This document shows, one piece after another, positions 1-6,816 of a stretch of DNA of 64,000 bases. The translations under genes were made by a program, and so were the position numbers. Below the pieces are notes generated by a model that was given only the letters and a program-made list of their open reading frames with translations, had not been told where the DNA came from and made no database searches. The stretch comes from an uncultured Pelagibacteraceae bacterium (GTDB taxonomy: Bacteria > Pseudomonadota > Alphaproteobacteria > Pelagibacterales > Pelagibacteraceae). The DNA lies in contig CACJUZ010000001.1 of NCBI GenBank assembly GCA_902596745.1, positions 124,001-188,000 on the forward strand. Reading direction: 5' to 3'. Each line of letters starts with the position of its first letter. Positions within the stretch are counted from its first letter, which is position 1.

Positions 1-443
1 ACCTGTTAGAGTATACTGCTTTAAATAGAAAAGAAATTATTAAACTAGTAGCTGGTTTTAAACCAAAATCAGTAACAATGTTTTTAGACACTTGTTACAG
101 TGGAGTTTCAAGAAAAGGCGAACAATTAGTTGCTTCTGCAAGACCAATAAGAGTTAAAGTTACTGAAGATTTAGATATTCCAAATAATTTTAATATCTTC
201 TCAGCCTCACAAGCATCTCAAATTTCCTCAAGCATGGACAAAGCCAAGCAAGGTATTTTCAGCTATTACTTGATGAAAGGTTTAGAGGGAAATGCTGACA
301 ATAATAGAGACCGATATATTACAAATCAAGAAATGTTTGCTTATCTAAAGGAAAATGTAAGCCAAAAGGCATTAGAAATTTATAGTAGAGATCAATTTCC
401 TGGTTTTACCGGGTCGCCAGAAAAAATCTTATGGAAATATTAA
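1..443 (+). CDS. Caspase-family (C14) protease, C-terminal part, cut by window edge
   Basis: The reading frame is open from base 3, so the gene begins outside the window and only about 146 residues are visible. The visible part contains DTCYSG, which matches the D-x-C-x-S-G catalytic-cysteine motif of metacaspases and orthocaspases. It is followed by FSASQASQ and a GxFSYYLMKGLEG segment typical of the end of the caspase fold, then a short ITNQEMFAYL helix. The histidine of the catalytic dyad would lie upstream, out of view. In this family the enzyme usually cleaves after Arg or Lys; that specificity is inferred here. The gene overlaps the next one by 13 bases, suggesting translational coupling. 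Any N-terminal signal or partner domain is unknown. Confidence 0.8.
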   Translation, partial: LLEYTALNRKEIIKLVAGFKPKSVTMFLDTCYSGVSRKGEQLVASARPIRVKVTEDLDIPNNFNIFSASQASQISSSMDKAKQGIFSYYLMKGLEGNADNNRDRYITNQEMFAYLKENVSQKALEIYSRDQFPGFTGSPEKILWKY

Positions 444-1051
444 TCTTAAATTTAAAAAGAAAAATAACCAAGTCTTTTAGAGTAATATTAATAACATCAT
501 TTTTTTTTCATTTGAATCATGTAAATGCTGGTTATGGTAGTGGCGAACTTAATATTTCAGGTCAAGCGTTAGATTGGTTTATTCAATATATTCAAAATCC
601 CGGAGGAGTAAAAAACCCCAATAAATCCCCGATGAAATTTTCAGTAAGTTTAGATGGAAGAAATGGATGGTATTATTATTGTCAGGCTATGAACGCATCC
701 AGATGTCAATCTGTTAGTGATAAAGAATTAAATAAACAATGTGAAAGGAAAAACAAAGTGTCAAAATGTGAAGTTTTTGCTGTTGGAAGAAGTATTAAAT
801 GGAGAAACGGAATTGTTGAAAATGATAAAATTAAATTACGAAAATCTGACTCTAGAGAAGAACTAATTGCTAAATTAAAACAATTAGGATTTATTAAAAA
901 TGAAAACACAAAAATTAAATCAATAAAAACGAGTAAGTCTAAAGAAAAAGATCTTTCTACACAATTAGTGGAAATCACAGAACTTTATAAATCAGGTTCA
1001 ATAACAAAAGATGAATATACAAAAGCAAAAAATAAACTTTTAGATAAATAA
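431..1051 (+). CDS. Exported protein with C-terminal SHOCT domain
   Basis: This 206-residue protein has a basic N-terminus and hydrophobic stretch ending in VNA-GYG, a plausible signal peptide. A cysteine-containing middle part follows (Cys near residues 84, 92, 104 and 113). The last 28 residues resemble the SHOCT short C-terminal domain, with LVEITELYKSGSITKDEY then KAKNKLL. SHOCT domains are often oligomerisation or tethering elements at protein ends. The start overlaps the caspase gene by 13 bases, so the two are probably co-translated. I do not recognise the middle part and assign no enzymatic function. A functional link to the protease is inference from the overlap. Confidence 0.65.
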   Translation: MEILILNLKRKITKSFRVILITSFFFHLNHVNAGYGSGELNISGQALDWFIQYIQNPGGVKNPNKSPMKFSVSLDGRNGWYYYCQAMNASRCQSVSDKELNKQCERKNKVSKCEVFAVGRSIKWRNGIVENDKIKLRKSDSREELIAKLKQLGFIKNENTKIKSIKTSKSKEKDLSTQLVEITELYKSGSITKDEYTKAKNKLLDK

Positions 1052-1099
1052 AATGAAAATTTTACTCATATTATTTCTCACTCTTTCTCGGATACCACA

Positions 1100-1128
1100 T
1101 AGACACCACTAATTTTTTTTTCTATAAT
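1100..1128 (+). promoter_or_regulatory. Consensus promoter of first paralogue, probably leaderless
   Basis: TAGACA (1100-1105), a 17-base spacer, and TATAAT (1123-1128). The ATG at 1135 lies 6 bases after the -10 box, where transcription would begin, so the mRNA is predicted to lack a 5' leader. The same promoter with the same spacing recurs at 3805-3833. Confidence 0.6.
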
Positions 1129-1134
1129 AATTTT

Positions 1135-1725
1135 ATGAAAAAATTTTTAACAATTATCATCCTTAACTTATGTTTTATATCATCAGTTCAAGCAGATGAT
1201 ATTAGAGACTTTCAGATTGAAGGGATGAGTATTGGAGATAGTCTATTAGATTTTATGTCAGAAAAAGAAATAAAAGACTATAGGAGAAACTATTTAAAAG
1301 GAAAAAGAGAATATTATGTTGTAGCTAGGATAGATAATTTAGAAACTTATGAAGTTGTAGATTTGTATTTAAAAACTGGAGATCAAAAATATTTAATCAG
1401 AACCATTGGTGGATTTATTTTTCATGATAAAAATATGTGTTTCCCTAAAAAAAAACAAATTGTGTTTGAATTAGAAAAAATGTTTCCCAATATTAAAAAA
1501 GAAGAAGGTGAAAGGGCTCATGATTTTGATAAGTCAAAAAAATCTAGACAACATCAAACAACTTTTTTCTTAAAAAAAACAAAGAAAAAAAACGACCCAC
1601 ATATCAGGGTTGAGTGCACTGTATGGTCAGAAAAAATTAAAAAAAAAAATAATTTTGATGATAGTTTAAATGTTGTTGCCATGACAACAGAAATTCTTAA
1701 TTGGATTTATAACGGTTACAAATAA
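1135..1725 (+). CDS. Exported paralogue 1 of a five-member tandem family
   Basis: The 196-residue protein has a Sec signal peptide: MKKF, a hydrophobic core, and likely cleavage after VQA near residue 20. The mature N-terminus carries the family signature DIRDFQIEGMSIGDSLLDF. A central beta-like stretch follows (TYEVVDLYLKTGDQKYLIRTIGGFI). Two cysteines (about residues 102 and 162) sit at positions shared with the paralogues and may form a disulfide. No enzyme motif is visible and I do not recognise the family. It has its own promoter and a 40-bp upstream sequence nearly identical to that of paralogue 5. Confidence 0.7.
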   Translation: MKKFLTIIILNLCFISSVQADDIRDFQIEGMSIGDSLLDFMSEKEIKDYRRNYLKGKREYYVVARIDNLETYEVVDLYLKTGDQKYLIRTIGGFIFHDKNMCFPKKKQIVFELEKMFPNIKKEEGERAHDFDKSKKSRQHQTTFFLKKTKKKNDPHIRVECTVWSEKIKKKNNFDDSLNVVAMTTEILNWIYNGYK

Positions 1726-1732
1726 TTCCCCC

Positions 1733-1772
1733 TCACACTAAAATTTCTTTTCTCACTGTGACACTAGTGTGA
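1733..1772 (+). terminator. Inverted repeat after paralogue 1, possible weak terminator
   Basis: TCACACTA (1733-1740) pairs with TAGTGTGA (1765-1772) across a 24-base loop. A short T-run follows after a few bases (about 1778-1781). The long loop and offset T-run make this a weak candidate. Confidence 0.25.
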
Positions 1773-1813
1773 AGACCTTTTTCAAAATTATTATTTAACA
1801 GAGGTTTCGATTC

Positions 1814-1843
1814 TTTTGAAGGGGCGTTCTGTTGCCAGGTGCC
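1814..1843 (+). repeat. Direct repeat, copy 1 (second copy at the tRNA-Thr 3' end)
   Basis: About 25 of 30 bases match 4444-4473 in the same orientation. The best core is CGTTCTGTTG. In the second copy the repeat covers the last bases and CCA end of tRNA-Thr plus its 3' flank; here no tRNA is attached. It could be a remnant of duplication or of an att-like recombination. The rest of the 1726-1950 gap holds no gene I can support. Confidence 0.5.
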
Positions 1844-1915
1844 GTTAACCTTTTAACATTATACAACAATTCTAGATCATAAAAAACGGCTATTTCTTTG
1901 CTAGGTGAGTCCGTA

Positions 1916-1944
1916 TTGTGTCCGCTAGTAAGTCCGGATATGAT
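1916..1944 (+). promoter_or_regulatory. Possible promoter of paralogue 2
   Basis: TTGTGT (1916-1921), 17 bases, TATGAT (1939-1944), then the ATG at 1951, 6 bases after the -10 box. The geometry is the same as for paralogues 1 and 5 but the -35 box is weaker. Confidence 0.35.
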
Positions 1945-1950
1945 GAGTCC

Positions 1951-2520
1951 ATGAAAAAACTTTTAGCTATCATCATCCTAAGCTTATGCTTCATAACCTC
2001 GTCCCAGGCGGATAATATTAGAGATTTTCAAATAGAGGAGGTAAGCATTGGGGATAGTTTATTAGATTATTATTCCGAGTATGAAATTAAAAAAGGAATG
2101 AATTATCCTAACCAATATAATTCAGATGAATTTAAAGCTGCCTTATTTAGTTTAAAAAATAAAACTTACGACGCAATACATTTTCATGTAAAAAAAAATG
2201 ATAAGAATTATAAAATCTATTCTATTTCGGGTCAAATAGAAATGAATTTGAATTCATGCTTGGCTAAAAAAAAAAAAGTTTTAGCTGATTTAAAATCTTT
2301 ATTTAAAAATACAGAGAAAATAGAATTAGGTAAAAGAAAACACCCCGGATATAAAAATAGTTATGCTTATCAAAGTTTTTTTAAATTTAACAATGGCGAT
2401 TTAATAGAAATTGCTTGTTACGATTTTAGTAAAAAACTTAATGAAAAATGGGTTGATAAATTTACAATTTCATTGGATACCAATGAATTTAATAAATTTC
2501 TACAAACCGCATATAATTAG
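1951..2520 (+). CDS. Exported paralogue 2
   Basis: The frame is open from 1918, but the signal peptide starts at MKKLLAIIIL, so I take the ATG at 1951 (189 residues). Cleavage is likely after SSQA. The mature start is DNIRDFQIEEVSIGDSLLDYYSEYEIK. The two family cysteines are kept (NSCLAKKKK and IACYDFSKK). Paralogues 3 and 4 follow with gaps of only 11 and 2 bases, suggesting one transcript. Function unknown; exported location is inferred from the signal peptide. Confidence 0.7.
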   Translation: MKKLLAIIILSLCFITSSQADNIRDFQIEEVSIGDSLLDYYSEYEIKKGMNYPNQYNSDEFKAALFSLKNKTYDAIHFHVKKNDKNYKIYSISGQIEMNLNSCLAKKKKVLADLKSLFKNTEKIELGKRKHPGYKNSYAYQSFFKFNNGDLIEIACYDFSKKLNEKWVDKFTISLDTNEFNKFLQTAYN

Positions 2521-2531
2521 CTAATACTGAG

Positions 2532-3122
2532 ATGAAAAAATTTTTAGTTATAATTATTCTAAACATATACTTAACATTTCCATCTCAGGCAGATAATATC
2601 CGAGACTTTCAGATCGAAGGGATGAGCGTTGGTGATAGTTTGTTGAATTATTTTAACAAAAATCAAATTGATAGCATTCCAGGCACTTACTATCCAAATA
2701 GCAAAAAATTTAAAATGATTAGTTTGTCTTCTAAATTTTCATTACAAACTTATGATAATTTTTATGTAAGTCTCAATGAAGAAAAAAAAGATTATATAAT
2801 TCATGAAATAAAAGCAGCAATTTATTATAAAAATGAAAAAGATTGCTTAATAGAGAAAAAAAAAATAGTCAATATTTTAAGAGAACTTAATAAAGGAAAT
2901 AGTAAAGAGAATTCTTACACACAAAATGCAAAACAGGATAAGAGTGGAAAAAGCAAATATCATTCAACAGATTTTATTTCTAAAGATGGAACAGCAAGAA
3001 CATATTGCCTGACATGGAGTGAGAAAATTAAAAATGAAAAGGGTTGGAAGGACACTCTACATGTTATTGTTTATGATATAGAGTTCCAAAAATTTTTAAT
3101 GAATGAGGCGTGGGGTAATTAA
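2532..3122 (+). CDS. Exported paralogue 3
   Basis: The 196-residue protein has a signal peptide ending near PSQA and the family signature DNIRDFQIEGMSVGDSLLNYF. A conserved cysteine lies in EKDCLIEKKK and a second in ARTYCLTWSEKI. The last part, DTLHVIVYDIEFQKFL, matches the other members in spacing. It lies 11 bases after paralogue 2 and 2 bases before paralogue 4, so it is probably in the same operon. No known domain recognised. Confidence 0.7.
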   Translation: MKKFLVIIILNIYLTFPSQADNIRDFQIEGMSVGDSLLNYFNKNQIDSIPGTYYPNSKKFKMISLSSKFSLQTYDNFYVSLNEEKKDYIIHEIKAAIYYKNEKDCLIEKKKIVNILRELNKGNSKENSYTQNAKQDKSGKSKYHSTDFISKDGTARTYCLTWSEKIKNEKGWKDTLHVIVYDIEFQKFLMNEAWGN

Positions 3123-3124
3123 TC

Positions 3125-3718
3125 ATGAAAAAACTTTTAATCATTACCATTCTAAACTTTTTTTTTATAATCCAGTCTCAGGCGAATGATATAAGTGATT
3201 TTCAGATTAATGGAATAAGTATTGATGAGAGTTTGCTTAATCATTTTACTAGAAACGAAATTAAAAAAAATTCAGTTTTTTTAGAGCAGGCGAAAGGGAA
3301 TAAAGAAATTAAAAGGTTCGAAATTTACAAAAATACTGAAGATTACGATAAAATTAGTATTCTTTACAAAAATTTTGACCAAAGTTTTCCAATTGTAGCC
3401 ATAGAGGGCTTACAATGGTTTAGGGATGATATTGGATCTTGTCTAAAAAAAAGAGACGAAGTTATTAAAGAATTAAAATCTTTATTTAAGGATAAAGAAA
3501 ATTGGGATGCAAAGAAGCAAACTCACTTCGCTGATAAAAATTCTTACACATATAACTATTATTTTTTATTTGAAGAAGTTAAAGATAATTCTGCAGATCA
3601 TATTTTAATTTCTTGCTATGACTGGGCTAAAAAATTAAAATATTTAGACCATTTAAGAATTAGTATTAGCACAAAAGAATATTCTCAATGGTTAAATAAA
3701 TTAGCAGCAAAATATTAA
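3125..3718 (+). CDS. Exported paralogue 4
   Basis: The 197-residue protein has a signal peptide ending near QSQA and a diverged family start, NDISDFQINGISIDESLLNHF. Both cysteines are kept (GSCLKKRDE and LISCYDWAKKL). It is the most diverged copy in the signature, with DISDF replacing DIRDF. It starts 2 bases after paralogue 3. Function unknown. Confidence 0.7.
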   Translation: MKKLLIITILNFFFIIQSQANDISDFQINGISIDESLLNHFTRNEIKKNSVFLEQAKGNKEIKRFEIYKNTEDYDKISILYKNFDQSFPIVAIEGLQWFRDDIGSCLKKRDEVIKELKSLFKDKENWDAKKQTHFADKNSYTYNYYFLFEEVKDNSADHILISCYDWAKKLKYLDHLRISISTKEYSQWLNKLAAKY

Positions 3719-3804
3719 ATTCAGGACAATCTACGAGCATCTATACTTTTAAAAGAATTTGATGAGTGGATGATGGGGTATGCTTATTAATATCGGACAT
3801 CACA

Positions 3805-3833
3805 TAGACACCACAAGTTTTTTTTTCTATAAT
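3805..3833 (+). promoter_or_regulatory. Consensus promoter of paralogue 5, copy of the 1100-1128 promoter
   Basis: TAGACA (3805-3810), 17 bases, TATAAT (3828-3833), ATG at 3840. The 40 bases from 3801 match 1096 onward with two differences. Transcription is predicted to start at or next to the ATG. Confidence 0.6.
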
Positions 3834-3839
3834 AATTTT

Positions 3840-4439
3840 ATGAAAAAACTTTTAGCCATTATCATCCTAGGCTTATGCTTCACAACCCCTTCACAGGCGG
3901 ATAATATCCGAGACTTTCAGATAGAAGGAATAAGTATTGACGATAGTTTGCTTCAGTATTTTTCAAAAAATGAATTAGAAAATAGTATATCACCAGTACA
4001 ATATCCTAAGAACAAATATACTATTCTATGGTTAAAAAAATTAAAATTTAATCTTAAAACTTATGATGCACTTACAATTGCTTACAAGACATATGATAAT
4101 AAATATCATGTACATTCAATTATTGGCTCAATTTATTATAAAGAAAATGAAATTAAAAAATGTTTAAAAAAAATGAGAGAAATTGACAAGGAATTATCTA
4201 ATACCTTTCAAAATGCAAATCGTATATTTGCAGAAAAACAAAAACATACTTACGACAAAACTGGGAAAAGTACAATGACTGGCTCAGTTTTTATTTTAAA
4301 ATCCGGGAATAAAGTACAGAACACATGTTACGACTGGTCAAAAACATTACAAATTAAAGAGAGACGAGTTGACGAACTTGGAGTATCTTTAAGTTTAAAA
4401 AGCTTTACTGATTGGGTTGAAAATGAAGCTTATAAATAA
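3840..4439 (+). CDS. Exported paralogue 5
   Basis: An in-frame ATG at 3780 would add 20 residues that are just the translated promoter, so the start is the ATG at 3840, giving MKKLLAIIILGLCF (199 residues). The signal peptide ends near PSQA. The family signature DNIRDFQIEGISIDDSLLQYF follows, with cysteines in IKKCLKKMRE and NTCYDWSKTL. It is separated from paralogue 4 by 121 bases and has its own promoter, so it is probably transcribed alone. Function unknown. Confidence 0.7.
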   Translation: MKKLLAIIILGLCFTTPSQADNIRDFQIEGISIDDSLLQYFSKNELENSISPVQYPKNKYTILWLKKLKFNLKTYDALTIAYKTYDNKYHVHSIIGSIYYKENEIKKCLKKMREIDKELSNTFQNANRIFAEKQKHTYDKTGKSTMTGSVFILKSGNKVQNTCYDWSKTLQIKERRVDELGVSLSLKSFTDWVENEAYK

Positions 4440-4443
4440 TTTA

Positions 4444-4473
4444 TCTTGCAGGGACGTTCTGTTGTCTGGTGCC
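4444..4473 (+). repeat. Direct repeat, copy 2, overlapping the tRNA-Thr 3' end
   Basis: This matches 1814-1843 at about 25 of 30 bases. The right seven bases belong to the tRNA acceptor strand and CCA; the remainder is the tRNA 3' flank. Four of the five paralogues lie between the two copies. Confidence 0.5.
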
Positions 4474-4542
4474 CTCACACGGACTCGAACCGCGAACCTA
4501 TTGATTACAAATCAATTGCTCTACCAATTGAGCTATGAGGGC
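4467..4542 (-). tRNA. tRNA-Thr (TGT)
   Basis: The minus strand folds into a cloverleaf of 76 bases including an encoded CCA. The acceptor is GCCCTCA pairing with TGAGGGC, the D-arm is AGCTCAATTGGTAGAGC, and the anticodon loop TTTGTAA gives anticodon TGT. The T-loop is TTCGAGT. The gene sits between the paralogue array and the sulfotransferase-like gene. Confidence 0.93.
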
Positions 4543-4594
4543 TTATAAAAAATCTTATTATTTATCCTAATTTGATTAGATGTCAAATTCAGTT

Positions 4595-5620
4595 TTAATA
4601 ATAGTTATATTTTCTCAAATCAGCACCAGTAACTCTAGCCATTTCCCTATTAGAATTAAGATAAGTGTTAAAAATTTTCTTTCTTAATTCAAGTTCGTTT
4701 TTTATTTTTTTTTCTATTTTGGACTTAGTTTTTGGTTTAAAAATATTATTGATAGTGTTTAATAATTTGCTTTTTTTAAAATTTTTATTATAAAAATCGT
4801 ATTTTTTTAAGGTTACATGAAATTTACTTAAAACAAAATATAAGTAACTTGTACTTAATCTTTTAGTTAAATATATTTTTCTACCCCCATCATTATTATT
4901 AAAATAATTAATATTTTCTTTAGAATTTAAGTCTTCACTTGGAATTTTTAATTTAAAATTCAAAAACTTTTCTAAATCTTTAATATAATTATCGGGGTTT
5001 TCAGAAAGCTTTTCTATAGGCAAAATAAGAATTTCACAATTATATATTTTTTTAATTGATTTTATTATACTTTCAAATTCAAAGAAATAGTAAAAAGATT
5101 TATCACGATTGTCACATACTTTTTCTACCAAATGTTCAAAAGACATTTTATCAAAATGTTCAAAAGTATAATTATAAATACTTCTTATGAAGTCAAATTG
5201 ATTTCTAATTGAAACTATAAATTTTATTTTTATTTCAATTTTTTTTTCTTGAATAATTTCATCTATTATTTCCTTAAACAAATATAAACTTTTTGAAGAT
5301 CCGTTTAATTGAAAGTCTCCGAAAAAAGCAGAATCAGATAGTACATAATAATTTTCATTCTTTGCAAAACAATTAATTAAATATTTTTTATACTCATTTT
5401 TAAGATAATAATGCGATAAAGGCTGTCTAATTTGATTAAACGGATTTTTGTTAAGCTGTAAATCTTTTTTAAATAATTTAAAATGTATAGTCTCAAATTT
5501 ATTAAATCCAGGTGTATCATCTGCTGGATATAAATTATAACCTGCGTGCTTAAATACTTTTCTTTTTAAATATGAACTACCAGTTTTTGGGAAGCCAGGA
5601 TGAATAAATAGGTTAATCAT
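4595..5620 (-). CDS. Sulfotransferase-like protein
   Basis: The 341-residue protein begins MINLFIHPGFPKTGSSYLKR. PKTGSSYL (residues 11-18) matches the 5'-phosphosulfate loop of PAPS-dependent sulfotransferases. A second segment, FIVSIRNQFDFIRSIYN near residue 155, matches the 3'-phosphate motif with Arg and Ser. The family moves sulfate from PAPS to a hydroxyl or amine; the acceptor cannot be told from sequence. There is no signal peptide, so it is probably cytoplasmic or membrane-associated. Composition is even more AT- and Asn/Lys-rich than the neighbours, and it sits next to a tRNA in the accessory region. Polysaccharide or lipid modification is a guess. Confidence 0.65.
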   Translation of the reverse strand: MINLFIHPGFPKTGSSYLKRKVFKHAGYNLYPADDTPGFNKFETIHFKLFKKDLQLNKNPFNQIRQPLSHYYLKNEYKKYLINCFAKNENYYVLSDSAFFGDFQLNGSSKSLYLFKEIIDEIIQEKKIEIKIKFIVSIRNQFDFIRSIYNYTFEHFDKMSFEHLVEKVCDNRDKSFYYFFEFESIIKSIKKIYNCEILILPIEKLSENPDNYIKDLEKFLNFKLKIPSEDLNSKENINYFNNNDGGRKIYLTKRLSTSYLYFVLSKFHVTLKKYDFYNKNFKKSKLLNTINNIFKPKTKSKIEKKIKNELELRKKIFNTYLNSNREMARVTGADLRKYNYY

Positions 5621-5698
5621 GATGTAATCACAAAACTATTATAAGAGTTTTTTGAAATCAACTAAATAATTAAACTTAAAAATTTCATGATATATAAA

Positions 5699-6445
5699 TT
5701 ATTCTTTTTTAGAATTTATATAATGAAAAACAACAGAAGCACTATTGGCAATGTTTAAGCTTTCAACTTTTTTATTAATATTGATTTTAAATAAAAAGTC
5801 TGAATTTTTTTTGGTTTGGTAGTTTAATCCATATCCTTCAGAACCAAATAGCAACACATTATTGCCTTTCCACTTATGTTCTGTAAAATCTTTATTTGCT
5901 TTTCCATCAAATCCACTTACCCAAAAATTTTTTGACTTAAGATATTTGAGTGTTGTATTGATATTTGAAACTAAGAATATTTTTATCAATTCAGTGCATC
6001 CGCTAGCACTTTTAAAAAGAAGTCTACTTTCAGCAGGAAAAGATCTTTCTTTTACTATAATGCCATCCATGTTAAACGACACTGCACTTCTAATAATCGA
6101 ACCAATATTTCTAGGGTCGGTAACTTCATCCAAGGCTACTAAGTTAATACTATTGTTATTGTAATTTTCTGCTAAAAAATTTTTGATTTTGTTATCTTCT
6201 AAATGTTCTATTTCAGCGACAAAGCCTTGATGAGTAATATTGTCTTTAAAGCAATATTTATCTAATTCTTTCTTTGATTTAAAAAAAATTTTAATGTTTT
6301 TAAGTAGGTTTAAATGGCCGTTTTCTTTATGGATTAGTTTTTTAGAACCCTCTGTAAGAAACAACCTCACAACCTTTCTATTTGGGTTTTTTAGCGCTTC
6401 TATAACCGCATGTTTACCAACTATATAAAAAGTGGATTTTTTCAT
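5699..6445 (-). CDS. rlmB: 23S rRNA 2'-O-ribose methyltransferase, TrmH/RlmB family (SPOUT)
   Basis: All three SPOUT motifs are present: DPRNIGSIIRSA (motif 1), LLFGSEGYGL (motif 2) and VESLNIANSASVVF (motif 3), which form the knotted SAM site. The N-terminal part GKHAVIEALKNPNRKV is the RlmB substrate-binding domain. RlmB methylates G2251 of 23S rRNA. The frame is open to 6478, but MKKSTFYIVGKHAV starting at 6445 fits the family start better, giving 248 residues. It is divergent from the tRNA-Tyr/tuf operon. A tRNA target (TrmH proper) is less likely given the N-terminal domain. Confidence 0.85.
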   Translation of the reverse strand: MKKSTFYIVGKHAVIEALKNPNRKVVRLFLTEGSKKLIHKENGHLNLLKNIKIFFKSKKELDKYCFKDNITHQGFVAEIEHLEDNKIKNFLAENYNNNSINLVALDEVTDPRNIGSIIRSAVSFNMDGIIVKERSFPAESRLLFKSASGCTELIKIFLVSNINTTLKYLKSKNFWVSGFDGKANKDFTEHKWKGNNVLLFGSEGYGLNYQTKKNSDFLFKININKKVESLNIANSASVVFHYINSKKE

Positions 6446-6499
6446 GAAATTTTTAAGTTTTACCTTTATAAATAGCATATTTTAAAGCAAAATGATTTA

Positions 6500-6527
6500 T
6501 TGCATTTATTGTACAAATGCTTATAAA
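6500..6527 (+). promoter_or_regulatory. Promoter of tRNA-Tyr/tRNA-Gly/tuf operon
   Basis: TTGCAT (6500-6505), 16 bases, TATAAA (6522-6527). It lies 52 bases before tRNA-Tyr in the gap divergent from rlmB. Confidence 0.45.
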
Positions 6528-6579
6528 ACCCTTGTTGTTGAATGCTTTTTAAGTTAGTGGGTATCCCTAAAGAAAATAT

Positions 6580-6665
6580 GGAGGGGTACCAAAGCGGTCA
6601 AATGGGGCGGGCTGTAAACCCGTTGACTTCGGTCTTCGAAAGTTCGAATCTTTCCCCCTCCACCA
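6580..6665 (+). tRNA. tRNA-Tyr (GTA)
   Basis: This is a class II tRNA of 86 bases with encoded CCA. The acceptor GGAGGGG pairs with CCCCTCC, the anticodon is GTA in GCTGTAAAC, and a long variable arm precedes the T-arm with TTCGAAT. Confidence 0.93.
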
Positions 6666-6711
6666 TACTTAAAAACGTTTAATAATAAAGAGCGTGTTAA
6701 GTTTGGATATT

Positions 6712-6785
6712 GCGGGTGTAGTTCAATGGTAGAACGCTAGCCTTCCAAGCTGGATGTAAGGGTTCGATTCCCTTTACCCGCTCCA
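6712..6785 (+). tRNA. tRNA-Gly (TCC)
   Basis: This is a 74-base cloverleaf with encoded CCA. The acceptor GCGGGTG pairs with TACCCGC, the anticodon loop CTTCCAA gives anticodon TCC, and the T-loop is TTCGATT. It is followed after 31 bases by tuf. Confidence 0.93.
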
Positions 6786-6816
6786 ATAAACAAAATTAAA
6801 AAGAAGAGGAAAAAAA

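Noticed and set aside
706-978. Minus-strand open frame of 90 codons
   Set aside because: It lies wholly inside the SHOCT protein gene, has no recognisable features and looks like a shadow of the coding strand.
1726-1917. Possible tmRNA or other structured RNA between paralogues 1 and 2
   Set aside because: A T-loop-like GGTTTCGATTC and the direct repeat are present, but no acceptor pairing, tag peptide or cloverleaf could be built.
3780-3839. Longer N-terminus for paralogue 5 starting at 3780
   Set aside because: The extra residues translate the promoter block shared with paralogue 1, and the signal peptide starts at 3840.
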